Shown here one piece after another: positions 25,264-37,646 of a stretch of 64,000 nucleotides of DNA (its first letter is position 1; every line of letters starts with the position of its first letter). The stretch comes from Malania oleifera (Eukaryota > Streptophyta > Magnoliopsida > Santalales > Ximeniaceae), in contig NC_080427.1 of NCBI RefSeq assembly GCF_029873635.1, positions 72,075,348 through 72,139,347 on the forward strand, in the 5' to 3' direction. A model generated the notes under the pieces. The model did not search any database. It saw nothing but the letters and a program-made list of their open reading frames with translations, and had not been told where the DNA came from. Made by a program: the position numbers and the translations under genes.

Positions 25264-26180
25264 ATGACTACTCCATCAAAGGAAAAATGGTACTTGGATA
25301 GCGGGTGTTCAAGACATATGATGGGAGAACTGAACTACTTCCTAGGATTACAAATCAAACAAGCAAAGAATGGTTTTATAAGTCAATCCAAATATATAAA
25401 AGATTTGCTTAAGAAATTCGATATAGAAAGTAGTAAGCCCATAGGGACCCCAATGAGTACTTCCATAAGTCTCGATAAAGATGAAAAAGGGAAACCGGTA
25501 GATATGAAATATTATAGAGGTATGATAGGAAGTTTGTTATACCTAACAACTAGTAGGCCCGATAAAATGTTTAGTGTATGCATGTGTGCACAATTTTAAT
25601 CAGCACCTAAAGAATCACATCAAATAGCTGTTAAAAGAATCCTAAGGTACTTGATAGGTACAAGTGATTTAGGACTTTGGTATACTAAGGACACCGGATT
25701 CAAAATAATTAGTTATTCGGATGCCGATTATGTAGGCTGTAAGATTGATAGAAAAAGTACAAGTGGGACTTATCATTTTCTAGGACGATTCTAGTGTCTT
25801 GGTTTTCTAAGAAACAAAACTTCGTAGCCTTATCCACTACTGAAGCTGAGTACGTAGCAGCTGGGAGTTGTTGTGCACAAACCTTATACATGAAACAATA
25901 ATTAAAGGACTATAATTTAGAATATTCCACCATACCAATTAAGTGTGATAACACCAGTGCAATAAACATCTCTAGAAATCCTATATCACACTCAAGAACT
26001 TAACACATTGACATAGGACACCACTTTCTAAGAGATCACATTCAAAAAGAAGATATTATACTTGAATTTATAAATACAAATGACCAATGGACGGATATCT
26101 TGACAAAACCTCTTCCCGAAGAAAGATTTATATCCATTAGAAGAGAACTTGGGTTGTTACATAGTAGGGAAGTGATTTAG
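25264..26180 (+). pseudogene. Deleted copia pol: protease start fused to RT end, then RNase H
   Basis: The frame at 25264 begins with the protease active-site segment WYLDSGCSRHM and then continues at once as GELNYFLGLQIKQ, which belongs near the end of copia reverse transcriptase. About 25318 is thus the scar of a deletion that removed the rest of protease, all of integrase and most of reverse transcriptase. TAA at 25597 (probably from CAA) stops the frame. RNase H continues with YSDADY (about 25717), DRKSTSGT and TEAEYVAAGS after a frameshift, and ends with DQWTDILTKPLP (about 26085). No activity is possible. Confidence 0.87.
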
Positions 26181-26523
26181 GAAGTTTTTAGGTTGAGTAA
26201 AAAGAGATTTTCAAAAGATCAAGGACTTCAGGCAACTAAGGTGCTACTGCCTGTTGAAATTCAATTTCAGTAAATCTTCAGGCGACTAAACTTAATCTTC
26301 AGGCCCCTGAACTTGTAGGATCTATATATTTTTAGCATGAAAACCCTAACTTTAGGCTACTGAAACCTACTCCATCACTCACCCGAAGCTCCAACCTTTG
26401 GTCTCCCTTGCTTCCTCACTCAAAATCCCTCGAATCAAAGCCCCAAACTCCTTCTCCTACTTCCTTTCCCTCGGATTCTAGGGTTTCTCTTGGCTAAATC
26501 CTTCCATTCTCCAAAAATCAATA

Positions 26524-27595
26524 ATGCCTCGCACCAAGACCACAGCAAACCGAGGATCTTCTTATGGATGGGATGAAAACAACAATGGCTTGTCACCCCT
26601 TAATTGAAGCTTCAATATCGCTTTAATCTCCGTTCTACGGACCCGATTTTTGATAAGGTGATCAACACCACCTTCTTTGATTCTAAATTTCCTGAAATCC
26701 TACCTATGTTTAGGAATATCGATTGGAAAAATTTTCGTTTATCAAGCTAAAGGAATGTATCCTAACTTAGTTAAAATCTTTTATGCCAACATGATTCATG
26801 GAGAAAATGTTCTAACCACTGAGGTTAGAGGAAAGAAAATTGTTTTGACTCCACAAATCTTGGCTCCCATTTTGCATATCACACTGGGTGAATTTGATTG
26901 TCCAACCTTTGCTCAAACTTGGATTCTAGAGCAAGGCTTCACACTCAAAGAATTTTTGCCTCGAATTATGGTAAACGAACCCGTTATTTTGGCCATCCAC
27001 CTATGTATAATCAACTGAATCTCCAGGCCCAAATACTTCATAAAATCATCTCCAACAACATCCTACCTAACGATGGCTCTTATGATCATCTTTCCTATGT
27101 CGATTGCTTTGTTTTATTGTGTTTACTAAAGGTAAATAAGCTTGATCTCTCTAGCCTCATTTTGAAATGGATGTGGGCCAAGTTGGAAGCTACTAGAGTA
27201 ACTCTTCCGTATGATGGTATATTAAACCTTATCTTTGCTCAACTTAATATCATTACCCCTACGGACTTGTTCATCAAACGTACTCGATATGACCTCTTCA
27301 CCTCCATAACTCTCAAGAAAATGGGTTATGAAAAGCATAATCAGAGTTGGTTCTTGAAAGGAGGAAGACCTTAAAGAGCAGTAGTTGTTCCTCCTCCTCC
27401 TCCTCCTGCACAGGACCAAGTACCTACAGCTGACACTCCCTTTTGGTTCATTTCTTTCCATCATGAATTCTCTACTTTCAGTAGAGATATGCAATCAGGA
27501 CTTCAAACCCTTTAGGAGAATGTCTCCTCACTTGATTAGCGCCTCCCTTGAATTGAGCAATATCAGGCTCGCTCATCTCGTGGCGTTGGTCCAAT
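26524..27595 (+). pseudogene. Third ORF of the Sirevirus-like element, 5' part (env-like / plant transposon domain)
   Basis: After a 340-base spacer, MPRTKTTANRG opens a third ORF. Following stops and shifts, 26700-27374 encodes a segment with LVKIFYANM, VRGKKIVLTP and ILAPILHI, the pattern of the plant transposon protein domain often found in the extra ORF of Sireviruses. WMWAKLEA and YDLFTSITLKKMG follow. The ORF is cut at 27595 by a nested element; its acidic tail reappears at 36050. Role in the element is unknown; env-like and movement roles have been suggested for such ORFs. Confidence 0.65.
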
Positions 27596-29704
27596 TGGAA
27601 TTAGTGTATTCCCAAGAGGGGGGGGGGGGGAGGGTGAATTGGAATTTTAAACTTCTTTCTATGTTTATCCAAATCAGCAGCAGCAAAATACAACGTAGGG
27701 TCTATCTATATAGTCGCAACACAATCAAAACATGTACAACATATGATGAATCAGACATACAACATAAATGTGCTAAAAATGAAAGTGCAAAAAATAAATT
27801 GCGGAAATATAAACTACACGCATGATATGTTATTGGGGTTCGGCCAATTTTGCTTATGTCCCCGCCTCAGCTTGCAAGTTCGAGGATTACCACTATTGCT
27901 CACTTAAATGGTGGAGCGGCACCATTTACAACCAAGTCAAATTACCAGGGCTGACCTCAACCTTTACAAGTTCTCCTTACATGATGGAGAAGGCCCTAGC
28001 AACTGATCCTTACAGGATAGATCAAACCCCCTCAGGCCACGCCTGGAATACAACAGAAAATTTAAATTTGCGTACAAATAAAGTTGTTTCTAATACAAGC
28101 AGATTATATACCAATACACATAAGCAATAACTAATGCACTTCCAAATGATAGATCTATAAGCTCGGTGAAGATAAGTCAATCTACTCTCAATATTATGTC
28201 AATATGCAATCAAAGTGTGAGAGTGTATGTGTTAGTGATCTTTGAATCAAATAACAATTTCAATCACAATGTGTAATATCAAAGATCACAACCACACAAT
28301 AAAAAATCTCAAAAATGATTTTCAAAAACCAAGCACACGAGATATTTTGAAAACAAAGCTTGTCGAAAATATTTTTCTTCAAAAAAACACAAGACAAGCT
28401 TAAGAGTCTTGCAATAAAAGTGTAAAGACTCACAAGCTAATAAAAAATTTCCCCACAAAATAAATTTACGAACTAAATCTATGGGGAAAAACTTTGAGCT
28501 TAACTCTAAATAAAAGTTAATAATCATTCACAACATTGAGAGTATAAGCTAGTATAGGAAGTGTGGGTGATGTCAAAGATACTCTCACTCAATAAGATTT
28601 TGCAAGGAAATGAGTATATATGAGGTATATAGGCTTGAATGGGGAAAGGAATTTTATAGAGAAATTTTTTTAATCTAATCTCTAATCATTCTCTAATTTT
28701 TGCAAATGAAGGCATATATATAGCCTTCACTATAAATATGATCGTTAGGATATAGAGGTAATAATTAAAAATATTTTAAACAAGTTTAGCCCAAAATAAC
28801 CCAATTTTACCCTTAATAACCCGTGGTAAAAATAGGCCAACCCGAGAGGTTCGGTCGACCAGATTTGAGGTTCGGTCGACCATATCACTAAGTTCGGTAG
28901 ATCAAGGCATTTTTGAACTAAGGTTTTGGTCGACCATATTTGAGGCAATTTTGAGCCTTCGAGGTTCGGTCGACCGGGCCAAGTTTGGTTGACCAAATTT
29001 AGAGGTTCGGTTGATCGAGTCATATTACAACTAGAGGTTTAGTCAACCAGAGCATTGGGAAATTCCCACGTGCCAGTTCAGTCAACCAGATTGTTGATGT
29101 TCATTTTAAGATTGGTCGACCAAATGGTCAACTGTTGGACCCTGGGGAGGTTCGGTCGACCGAAGTTGCTCCGATGTTAGGGTTCGGTCAACCGAACACA
29201 CTAACTTTGTGCATTCAAATCCTAATCTCATTTGAAGTCACCCCTCTTCACATAATAATTAATTCTAAGTTATAGGGGACTTGTTATGAGGTGCTTGGGG
29301 ACCTAAGGTCAGTCTATGGCCTAGGCTTTTAAATTAAGCTTAGAAATCTAGCGTCGGTCGACCAAAGGGTGATCCCTAAGGTCATTCTATGGTCTTTGCG
29401 CTTATAGTCCCTACCATGCATGCCATGCATTAATTATTACAGACCTTGGATTATAATTACTGACCCGAATGATAAATATGAAACATATAATACTACTTAA
29501 AATAAACAAGGACTTCATGCTCTGCTCCTCTACATTTCCCTGGAATGTGTCGAATGATGTGCTCGTTAAAGTGTTTCTTGGCTTCCAAATTTTATCATCA
29601 TCTGAGCCAACTAAAAACATAAACCTACTCAAATACTCAAAGCACATAAATGAGATATTGTGGTTTGTCATAATCAAAATAGGGATCTGACCAAAAAGTC
29701 AACA
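27596..29704 (-). repeat. 3' LTR of the gag-only element
   Basis: Read on the minus strand it runs TGTTGACTTTTTGG to CTAATTCCA. The palindrome cluster (GGTTCGGTCGACCGAA type, about thirteen decayed copies) spans 28845-29360. A G13 run sits at 27618-27630, where the 5' LTR has six G. Confidence 0.87.
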
Positions 29705-30361
29705 ATCTCTCCGTTTTTTATGATGACAAACACAAGAACAAAATATGGGTTTGCCTGACAAGGCTACCCCTATCAATATGCATAAATACAAAATGATATT
29801 CAGTAAGGTTCACATATAAGCATGATGACTTCAGAATATTTCAAGTTGTGCATTAAAGTTCAGTTTCATTTGCCATTTTGAATAACAAAAGTTTAGGGAG
29901 AAAGGACAAATTTTGCTCTTAACACATCTCCCCCTTTTGTCATCGGCAAAAGGGCATGAAAAAAATACAACTGATTTTGAAAGATATAGCAATTTGAGTA
30001 CATAAAATAGTATAATTGGTCATTAAAAGATTTAAATGATATTAAATACATAGTCAGACCAGAATTATCCACAAACCATTTTAGTTCAAATATTTCATAA
30101 GACTCGTGAAGGATTTAAGTTCAAAGCACACATCATATGAAAGCAAATAGAAGGTTTGAGCACAAACATAGTCTAACTAGTTTGCATGCATTTTTATGTG
30201 AAGTTACCGAACCAGTTATGCAATTTTAAAATCATATATAAGGCAAGAGGAAAAATTTAGTTTTGAAATTAGTTCTTGTCATAAAGTATTAAAATAAATA
30301 TATGTATATATATATATATATATATATAAATTTAGTTTTGAAATTAGTTCTTCTCATAAAG

Positions 30362-30410
<49 letters not shown>

Positions 30411-32917
30411 TCCTTTAATATTTGCAAAAACTACTGGGGGTGCTTGCTGAAGAAGAAACTTTAATTTAAAGCAAGCAAGCAACAATATTCTGGTTTTCAT
30501 TTAAGCACATACTAAAATATAACCAGAAAACCACAACCATAATGGTCCTAAAGATTTACCAGTCACATGCAAGATCATATGGCAAAGAAGAACTATTGTG
30601 GCTAAGCAATATATATCTAATTATGTTTTTCAATAAAAACATCACTTTTACACATAAACTACAATGAATTCAAGAATTGATATAAGCAAACAGTTGTGAG
30701 CACAATATGATAGGCATTTTAACTTTTGGATGCTCCCTTTATCGATTTGAATTCTAGCTTAGATACAATAAAGATTAATTTCATTAAGTATGCCAAGAAG
30801 TATAAGCAATCATTTTTTAAGTCTTTTAAAACAAATATACTGGATTAAGATTTATTCATTTTACCATTCAACCAGTATAATCATCCCTATAGGTCACACA
30901 TGCACCAGAAAATATATATTAAGACATGAAATAAAGCACATAACTAAGAACAATCCATATCAAAACATAGAGCTTTAAAAACAAGATATGATGTTCAGGA
31001 TTCTTAGAAGAGCCTCAATATTCAAAAAGTAAAGCATGATGCATATGAGTTCTTTATGCTCTTTCTCTAGGGACAAAGTTGAGCTCCTCTAACTATTCGA
31101 TGATTATGCTAGGATGAAATTTAATATTCAATTAGTTTTCACTCATCCTTTCAAAAATGTTTTATCATTTATTTTAACATAATCTTCTTTGTACAAGGTT
31201 TTACTTTGGGAAAAATCGACCGAAATTTCGGCAACACGTCGTCTGTAAATTGGACATTTCTCCATAAAACCTGTGTTTGATAGGTTCAAATAAGCTATTT
31301 ATAATTTAGTTCAAGGCACACAAGAACCTATATCCACTACCAGCATGCAATACACATCACTGCATCCGCCATGCAGGAGGCTTTCAATACAAGCATGCAA
31401 TTAGGTAGCAATCAAAAAAATCAAAATATATAATCTATCCATCAAAGAATATAAACAGTAGATAGCAGAGGATAGTTATAAATTCATTGCAATATTCACA
31501 TGAACATTTAGGCATAAAAAAAATATGAGAGCATTTTAATTTATATAACCAAAAAAGAATATATGCTCCCCCTGAGTTATGCACTCAACTCATTTTATGC
31601 ATTTCTTTCATCTTCAAGTTCAATAACCAAGAGTTATAATATTTTCATTGATTTAATCTTGGTTTTGAGTTCTTAGGCTTATTGGACCAAAAAGTCATAA
31701 AAAATACCTCTTTAGGGTCATAAGCCAACACATGCCTCTTTTCTTTTATGAATTTCAATGCATGAGAGGCACAAGATGGAATGGCTTTCAATTTAAACTG
31801 CATGTGCATAGGTCTAGTTGAATTTTGTGCACTGATCTAGATAAATACCTAGTGCAATCATATCAGCCATTCAACTTCATCATTGGGATATAAAGCTCTA
31901 AGGATTTGATTTAAAATTTTGAAAGCTATTGAAGCGAGATAGAATAAATACTCTTAACAATTAAATTATCAATAAGTTCAGAAGAGTATTTAGGAGATGT
32001 TGGACATCTTCCAAAATATTTTCGTGATAGTAATCATGTCTAGGCTTGGTCACAGAGCATATAGGAGAATGTGAATATTTTTGAACAATGCTCTTTGGAT
32101 ATTGGAATGTATCCTTCGAATATGATCACAATTTTTGGAGAAAGGATACGAACCAATGAGAGGATGTATCTTTACCTGATTTGATCGTGGTTTGGTAAAG
32201 ATTTCTTGTGGATGAGATAAACCGAAATTAGAGGATTTTTAATTTAAGCTCAAAGGGAAAATTTTATGATATCTAGATGAGGACTTGATTCCCTTAGTGG
32301 ATACCCCTAATTTGGTTATGAAGGATGTCTTCTTAATAAGCACTTAGTGGAATGGACATTTATTATTATCAGTGCTTATACCTAAAGTGATGACCAGATT
32401 TTGATTAATGAGATTAGGGTTAAGGATATATAGATGGATCCCTAAACCTCATCTTTGTGCAATGGATAACAGTTGCTTAACTTAAGATGTTTTATCTTTT
32501 AAGTATGAGTTAAACATTTAGAATTATTTACCAAGAAAGAATGTCTTGTCCATTTGGAACTGGATTTCATTCAAGTATGCTACAACCAATGTTTTCATAT
32601 TTTATCCAATCATTATGATATATATTCACATTAAGTTCAGATTGGATATATTACATGTATTTCTAATAATCTTAGTATTCAATATAGTGTATAGTGAATG
32701 CATATACTAAGATTTGGAATTTTAAGCATGCACCACTTCCCGATCCTATAGTCATCACAACTCTTAAACTTAATCCTAAGATCTAAGGAAGCATAAAATA
32801 ATTAGGTTATATCTATTCAACTCCGGTCTTCCTCAGGTCCTAAGGAGTTTGCCTTCATAATAACCCACATCATTTCTTTGTCTATACTTCTGGCATTTCT
32901 AAGTCGGATATGCCCTT
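29705..32917 (-). other. Non-coding interior of the gag-only element
   Basis: No pol motif on either strand. Polypurine-like tracts (minus-strand AAAAGGGGGAGA type) occur near 29705-29735 and 29930-29945. A long AT run lies at 30367-30408. Blocks such as the one with GTCGTCTGTAAAT (about 31240) recur in the second gag-only element (about 61966), in the same order. Confidence 0.7.
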
Positions 32918-33900
32918 TCATTTTACAAGATAAGCGAAATTTATATGCATATGACAGATTATGCTTGTTTTATTTTTATTTGACGACGTATGACTATGCG
33001 ACTTAAAATATGAACCTTTTTTGAAAAATTTATTTCTTTTGGCTCTTAAGGGTTTATTATGATTATTCTTTTCGTATTCTACTTTGGGTGCAACTATAGA
33101 ATAATCATCTATTTCTTCTTCTAAGGAGATAATTTTCAATATCTTCTTAATTTTTCTCTTCTCAAGGATAGCATGATAATCTTTTAATTCTTTTAATTGT
33201 ATAGATATCCCCTTATTCTCAAGTTTCAAAAATGATTTCTGCTTAGATAACTTAACTAAAAATTTATTCATTTTCACTAAAGTCTTTTCTAGTTTTCATA
33301 CAACAACATGCTTTCATTATTCAATTTAGCACATGATTCATCAAAAGAATTAACATAATAATTTTCACATGAATGATTGCATGCAACAACAATAGTATTT
33401 TCACAAAGTTTGATAGATGATTCACCATATAATATTTTGCAACAATCAACATAAGAATCATCAACTGCATAACAAACTGAAGGAGGTGAATCATATACCT
33501 CCTCATTGATTACTAGCTCATGATTCGCCACTACCTGATCATTTAAACTTGGTGCTTCTAGAGTGGCGATCTCCCTCTTCGAGGTCTCTCCATATCTCCT
33601 TTCCAACTCAACCCATATTTCCCTTGCATTTGTACATGCCATAATCTCAAGCAAAATGTTAGAATCTAAAGCGCAATACAGTAAGTCCATAACATGTGAA
33701 TTTGCATGCATCATAGTAACATCATCTTCGTTTATAGGCATACAAATTCCTTTGAAAATCACCTACCAGGCCCTCCAGTCCATTGATTTTATTAATATGC
33801 TCATTCTAATTTTTTAGGCGGTGTAATCAACACCACAAAATAATGGAGGACTAGAAGGTGATCGTCCCTCTCCGAATGGGGATACACCAATGTGAGCCAT
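32918..33900 (-). pseudogene. Shortened gag of the non-autonomous element
   Basis: Starts MAHIGVSPFGEG at 33900, with TAA and TAG lesions near 33820 and 33770. The N-terminal gag domain (MDWRAW, MHANSHVMDLLYCALD, REIWVELERRYGET) ends abruptly and is fused to a serine/acid-rich region (from about 33560). The middle third of gag, present in the element at 23876-24240, is missing. 33277-32918 encodes a lysine-rich coiled coil, then a degenerate knuckle (SIICHMHINFAYL). Confidence 0.78.
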
Positions 33901-33940
33901 TGCGATCTTTAGCAAAAAACGTTTAAGTCTATTGCAACGA

Positions 33941-33953
33941 GGCTCTGATACCG
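33941..33953 (-). promoter_or_regulatory. Primer-binding site of the gag-only element
   Basis: The minus strand reads CGGTATCAGAGCC, one base off TGGTATCAGAGCC, next to the 5' LTR. Confidence 0.8.
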
Positions 33954-33958
33954 ATTTT

Positions 33959-36049
33959 TGAAATTAGTGTATTCCCAAGAGGGGGGTGAATTGGAATTTT
34001 AAACTTCTTCCTAGGTTTATCCAAATCAACAACAATAAAATACAACCTAGGGTCTGTCTATATAGTCATAACTCAATCAACACATGTACAACATATAATG
34101 AATCAGACATACAACATACATGTGTCAAAAATGAAAGTGCAGAAAATAAATTGCGAAAATATAAACTACACGCACGATATGTTATCGGGGTTCTGCCCAT
34201 ACTGCCTATGTCCCTACCTTAACTTGCAAGTCCGAGGATTACCACTATTGCTCACTTAACAGGTGGAGCGGCACCATTTACAACAAGGTCAAATTACCAG
34301 GGCTAACTTTAACCTTTACAAGTTCTCCTTACGGGGCGGAGAAGACCCTAACAACTAATCCTTATGGGCTAGATCAAACCCCCTCAGACCACGCCTGGAA
34401 TACAATAGAAAATTTAAATTTGCATACAAATAAAGGTGCTTCTAATAATGTACCAATACGCACAAGTAATAGCTAATGCACTTCCAAATGATAGATATAT
34501 AAGCTAGGTGAAGATAAGTAAATCTACTCTCAATATTATGTCAATATGCAATCAAAGTGTGAGAGTGTATGTGTTAGTGATCTTTGAATCAAATAACAAT
34601 TTCTATCACAATGTGTATCAAAGATCAAAACCACATAGTCAAAATTCTCAAAAATGATTTTCAAAAACCAAGCACACGAGATATTTTGAAAACAAAGATT
34701 GTCAAAAATATTTTTCTTCAAAAAAACACAAAACAAGCTTAAGAATCTTGCAATAAAAGTGTAAAGAGTCACAAGCTAATAAAAAGTTTCCCCACAAAAT
34801 AAATTTATGAACTAAATCTATGTGGAAAAACATTGGGCTTAACTCTCAATAAAAATCAATAATCAATCACAACAATGAGAGTATAAGCTAGTATAGGAAG
34901 TGTGGGTGATCTCAAAGATACTCTCGCTCAATAAGATTTTGTAAGGAAATGAGTATATATAAGGTATTTAGGCTTGAATGGGGAAAGGAATTTTAGAGAG
35001 AAAAATTTTTAATCTAATCTCTAATCACTCTCGAATTTTTGCAAATGAAGGCATATATATAGCCTTCACTAAAAATATGACCGTTAGGATATAGAGGGAA
35101 TAATTAAAAATGTTTTAAAGAAGTTTAACCCAAAATAACTCAGTTTTACCCTTAATAACCTGTGGTAAAAATAGGCCAACCTGAGAGGTTCGAGGTTCGA
35201 CCAACCAGATTTGACGTTCGGTCGACCATATCAATAAGTTCGGTCGATCAAGGCATTTTTGAACTAAGGTTTTGGTTGACCATATTTGAGGCGATTTTGA
35301 GCCTCCAAGGTTCGGTCGACCGGGCCAAGTTCAATTAACCAAATTTAGAGGTTCGGTCGATTGAGTCATATTACAACTATAGGTTCGGCCGACCAGAGCG
35401 TTGGGAAATCCCCACGTGCCAGTTCGGTCAACCAGAGCATTGATGTTCATTTTAAGATTGGTTGACCAGATGGTCAACTGTTTGACCCTGGGGAGGTTCG
35501 GTCGACCGAAGTTGCTCTGATGTTAGGGTTCGATCGATCGAACACACTAACTTTGTGCATTCAAGTCCTAATCTCATTTGAAGTCACCCCTATTCACATA
35601 ATAATTAATTCTAAGTTATAGGGGACTTGTTATGAGGTGCTTGGGGACCTAAGGTCAGTCTATAGCCTAGGATTTTAAATTAAGCCCAAAAATTTGGCGT
35701 CGCTCTACCGAAGGGTGATCCCTAAGGTCATTTTATGGTCTTTGAGCTTATAGTCCCTACCATGCATGTCATGCATTAATTATTACAAACTTTGGATTAT
35801 AATTACAGAACCGAATGATAAATATGAAACATATAATACAACTTAAAATAAACAAGGACTTCATGCTCTGCTCCTCTACATTTCCATGGAATGCGCCGAA
35901 TGATGTGCTCATTTAAGTGCTTCTCGGCTTCCAAATTGCATCATCATCTAAGCTAACTAAAACATAAACCTACTCAAATACTCAAAGCACATAGATGAGA
36001 TACTGTGGTTTGTCATAATCAAAACAAGGATCTGACCAAAAAGTTAACA
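33959..36049 (-). repeat. 5' LTR of the gag-only element
   Basis: 2091 bp, collinear with the LTR at 27596-29704. It keeps the palindrome cluster (35185-35720), some copies of which differ from their partners by C-to-T or G-to-A changes. A TATATATA box on the minus strand lies near 35056. Confidence 0.87.
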
Positions 36050-36184
36050 GATCCTATGGACACTAGTTCTACCCCTTGGAGTGATGATGAAGAATTTGAG
36101 GAAGGCAGTGAGGAAGGTGATGAAGAGGAAGCTGAAGAAGAAGAAGAAGAAGAAGATGATGATGATGATGTTGATGGTAACTGA
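36050..36184 (+). pseudogene. Third ORF of the Sirevirus-like element, acidic C-terminal part
   Basis: The frame encodes MDTSSTPWSDDEEF, then an almost unbroken run of about 30 Glu and Asp residues, and stops at TGA 36182-36184. The overlapping frame's poly-Lys/Met reading is a shadow. Confidence 0.65.
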
Positions 36185-36652
36185 ATTATTTGTCACTTTG
36201 TGTTGTACTAATAACTCTCTATGTATTAGCTTTGTCTTCTATTGCTTTGTTTGTTTTTGTTTTTTAGTTTGAATTGTAATTCCATTACTTATGACTTTGT
36301 GTAATATGACTGCTTTTTATGCTAAGACTCTTTGTGCCTATGCAACTCTTTTCTTCTTTATTGATGTCAAAGGGGGAGAGATATTGAGCAAACATGAGAA
36401 AGCAAATATGAAAAATGAGCATATAACAAATATGTCAAACATATAAATCTTGGCATATAGCATGGGAGAGTAAAAGCAAAAATGAAAATAAGAACATAAG
36501 AAGAACAAGACTATAAGCATATATGTTGACATGTTCTATAATGCAATATACTTGATTTAATCATTTTTTTTCATATTTTTTAAAAGGCATGTTTATTATA
36601 AGGTGGAATCTTATCAAGGTTCTTTCATCTTTGCTCCTTATTTAACATCATC

Positions 36653-36666
36653 AAAAAGGGGGAGAT
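36653..36666 (+). promoter_or_regulatory. Polypurine tract of the Sirevirus-like element
   Basis: AAAAAGGGGGAGAT directly precedes the 3' LTR. A second purine tract, AAAGGGGGAGAG, is at 36369-36380; repeated polypurine-like tracts are a described Sirevirus trait. Confidence 0.85.
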
Positions 36667-37203
36667 TGTTGGCCTAACGTGACTTTTGAATCTCGTTTTG
36701 ATGACAACAGATAAAAGTTGATTTAATATATTTTGTTAAATGATGATATTTCAGGAATGCTTGAATGACAAAGTTCAAAAGATCAAAAGAAATGCAAGTT
36801 CAAGAGCCATAGTCCATTACCAATATGATCAAAGAAAACCTAAGTAGATCAAAATGTTCAAAAGCATGTGGAAACCTAAAGTTGACTCAAGCTCAAGTTT
36901 AAGAGGATTCAAAGCAAAGACTCATATGAAGGCTTCAAGCTTAGAATGTTCAACGCTTTAAGATAACCTATGTAAGTACTTTCATACTAAATATCATGTG
37001 GAAATGTTTTGAAGCTCATTAGGGGTTATCATGGACTTAGAGACCTTGTTTTAAAATCCCCAAAAAATGTTTTTATAAGTAACAAAGCAAGATGGCTAAG
37101 TGTTTTTGAAAAATAACCTGAAAAACAGAAATTATAACTGTTCAGGCGACTGAAGATTAGCCTCAAGCACCTGAGGATTTTCCTGAAGAAATTATGAAGA
37201 GAG
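36667..37203 (+). repeat. 3' LTR of the Sirevirus-like element, truncated
   Basis: Matches the first ~535 bases of the 5' LTR and then breaks off in a GA-rich stretch. Confidence 0.85.
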
Positions 37204-37398
37204 AGATAAAGAGAGAAAAAATAGAGATATAAGGGAGTAAAAAAGGGATCAAGAGAGAGTCAGATAGAGTGTGTGTGAGATAAAAGATACAGAGAGAGAT
37301 AGAGGTGGAGCAGAAAGAGACAATGAGATGAGAAAGTCAGAGAGAGAGAAAGGTGGAGCAAAGATAGAGAGTAAGATGAAAGAGTAAAAGAGAGAAAG
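37204..37398. repeat. GA-rich low-complexity junction
   Basis: Irregular GAGA/AGAT repeats join the truncated Sirevirus-like LTR to a gypsy LTR. It resembles the GA tract of the minus-oriented gypsy LTRs, but no unique flank confirms that. Confidence 0.6.
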
Positions 37399-37646
37399 TA
37401 TACTAAACCGGATAATTATAGAAATTAAATAAAAAGGAAGTAGAGAAAAATAAAATTTCAAAAGGATGCAGCAGGGTCTCGTCGACGAATTGCCTACTTA
37501 GGCACGTCAATGAGGACGCGTGTCTCGTCGATGAAAAGAAACCGAGAAGGGTGATTTTAGGGCCTAAAATTCATCGACGAGGGTACAAGTTCGTCAACAA
37601 ACTCCCTTCTTGTCTTCTTCGACAAGATGACATGAATCGTCGACGA

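Larger units (their letters stand above)
27596..36049 (-). mobile_element. Complete-ended, gag-only non-autonomous copia-like element
   Basis: Two LTRs of about 2.1 kb in the same (minus) orientation bound a 4.25-kb interior. In element order: 5' LTR 36049-33959, tRNA-Met primer site (33953-33941), a shortened gag (33900-32918), about 3 kb with no pol, a polypurine-like tract near 29945-29930, and the 3' LTR 29704-27596. No protease, integrase or reverse transcriptase sequence is recognisable, so it needed enzymes in trans. It interrupts ORF3 of the Sirevirus-like element. Flanks GGTCC (27588-27592) and GATCC (36050-36054) might be a decayed target duplication, but the fit requires three extra bases at one end. 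Confidence 0.82.
21652..37203 (+). mobile_element. Sirevirus-like Ty1/copia element, split by a nested element and 3' truncated
   Basis: The 5' LTR (21652-23429) begins TGTTGGCCTAAC, and the partial 3' LTR (36667-37203) begins identically after a polypurine tract. The order inside is tRNA-Met primer site, gag with two zinc knuckles, protease fused to the end of reverse transcriptase and RNase H, then a third ORF. That third ORF after RNase H, and the multiple polypurine-like tracts, are known traits of Sireviruses. Integrase and most of reverse transcriptase are deleted. A second copia-like element (27596-36049) sits inside ORF3. Confidence 0.85.

Noticed and set aside
28845..29360. Regularly spaced palindromes as a possible CRISPR array
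   Set aside because: Plant nuclear LTR; units are short, imperfect and unevenly spaced, and no cas genes are present.
36081..36272. Lys/Met-rich ORF
   Set aside because: Shadow frame of the acidic tail of ORF3 and of a GAA/GAT-rich stretch.
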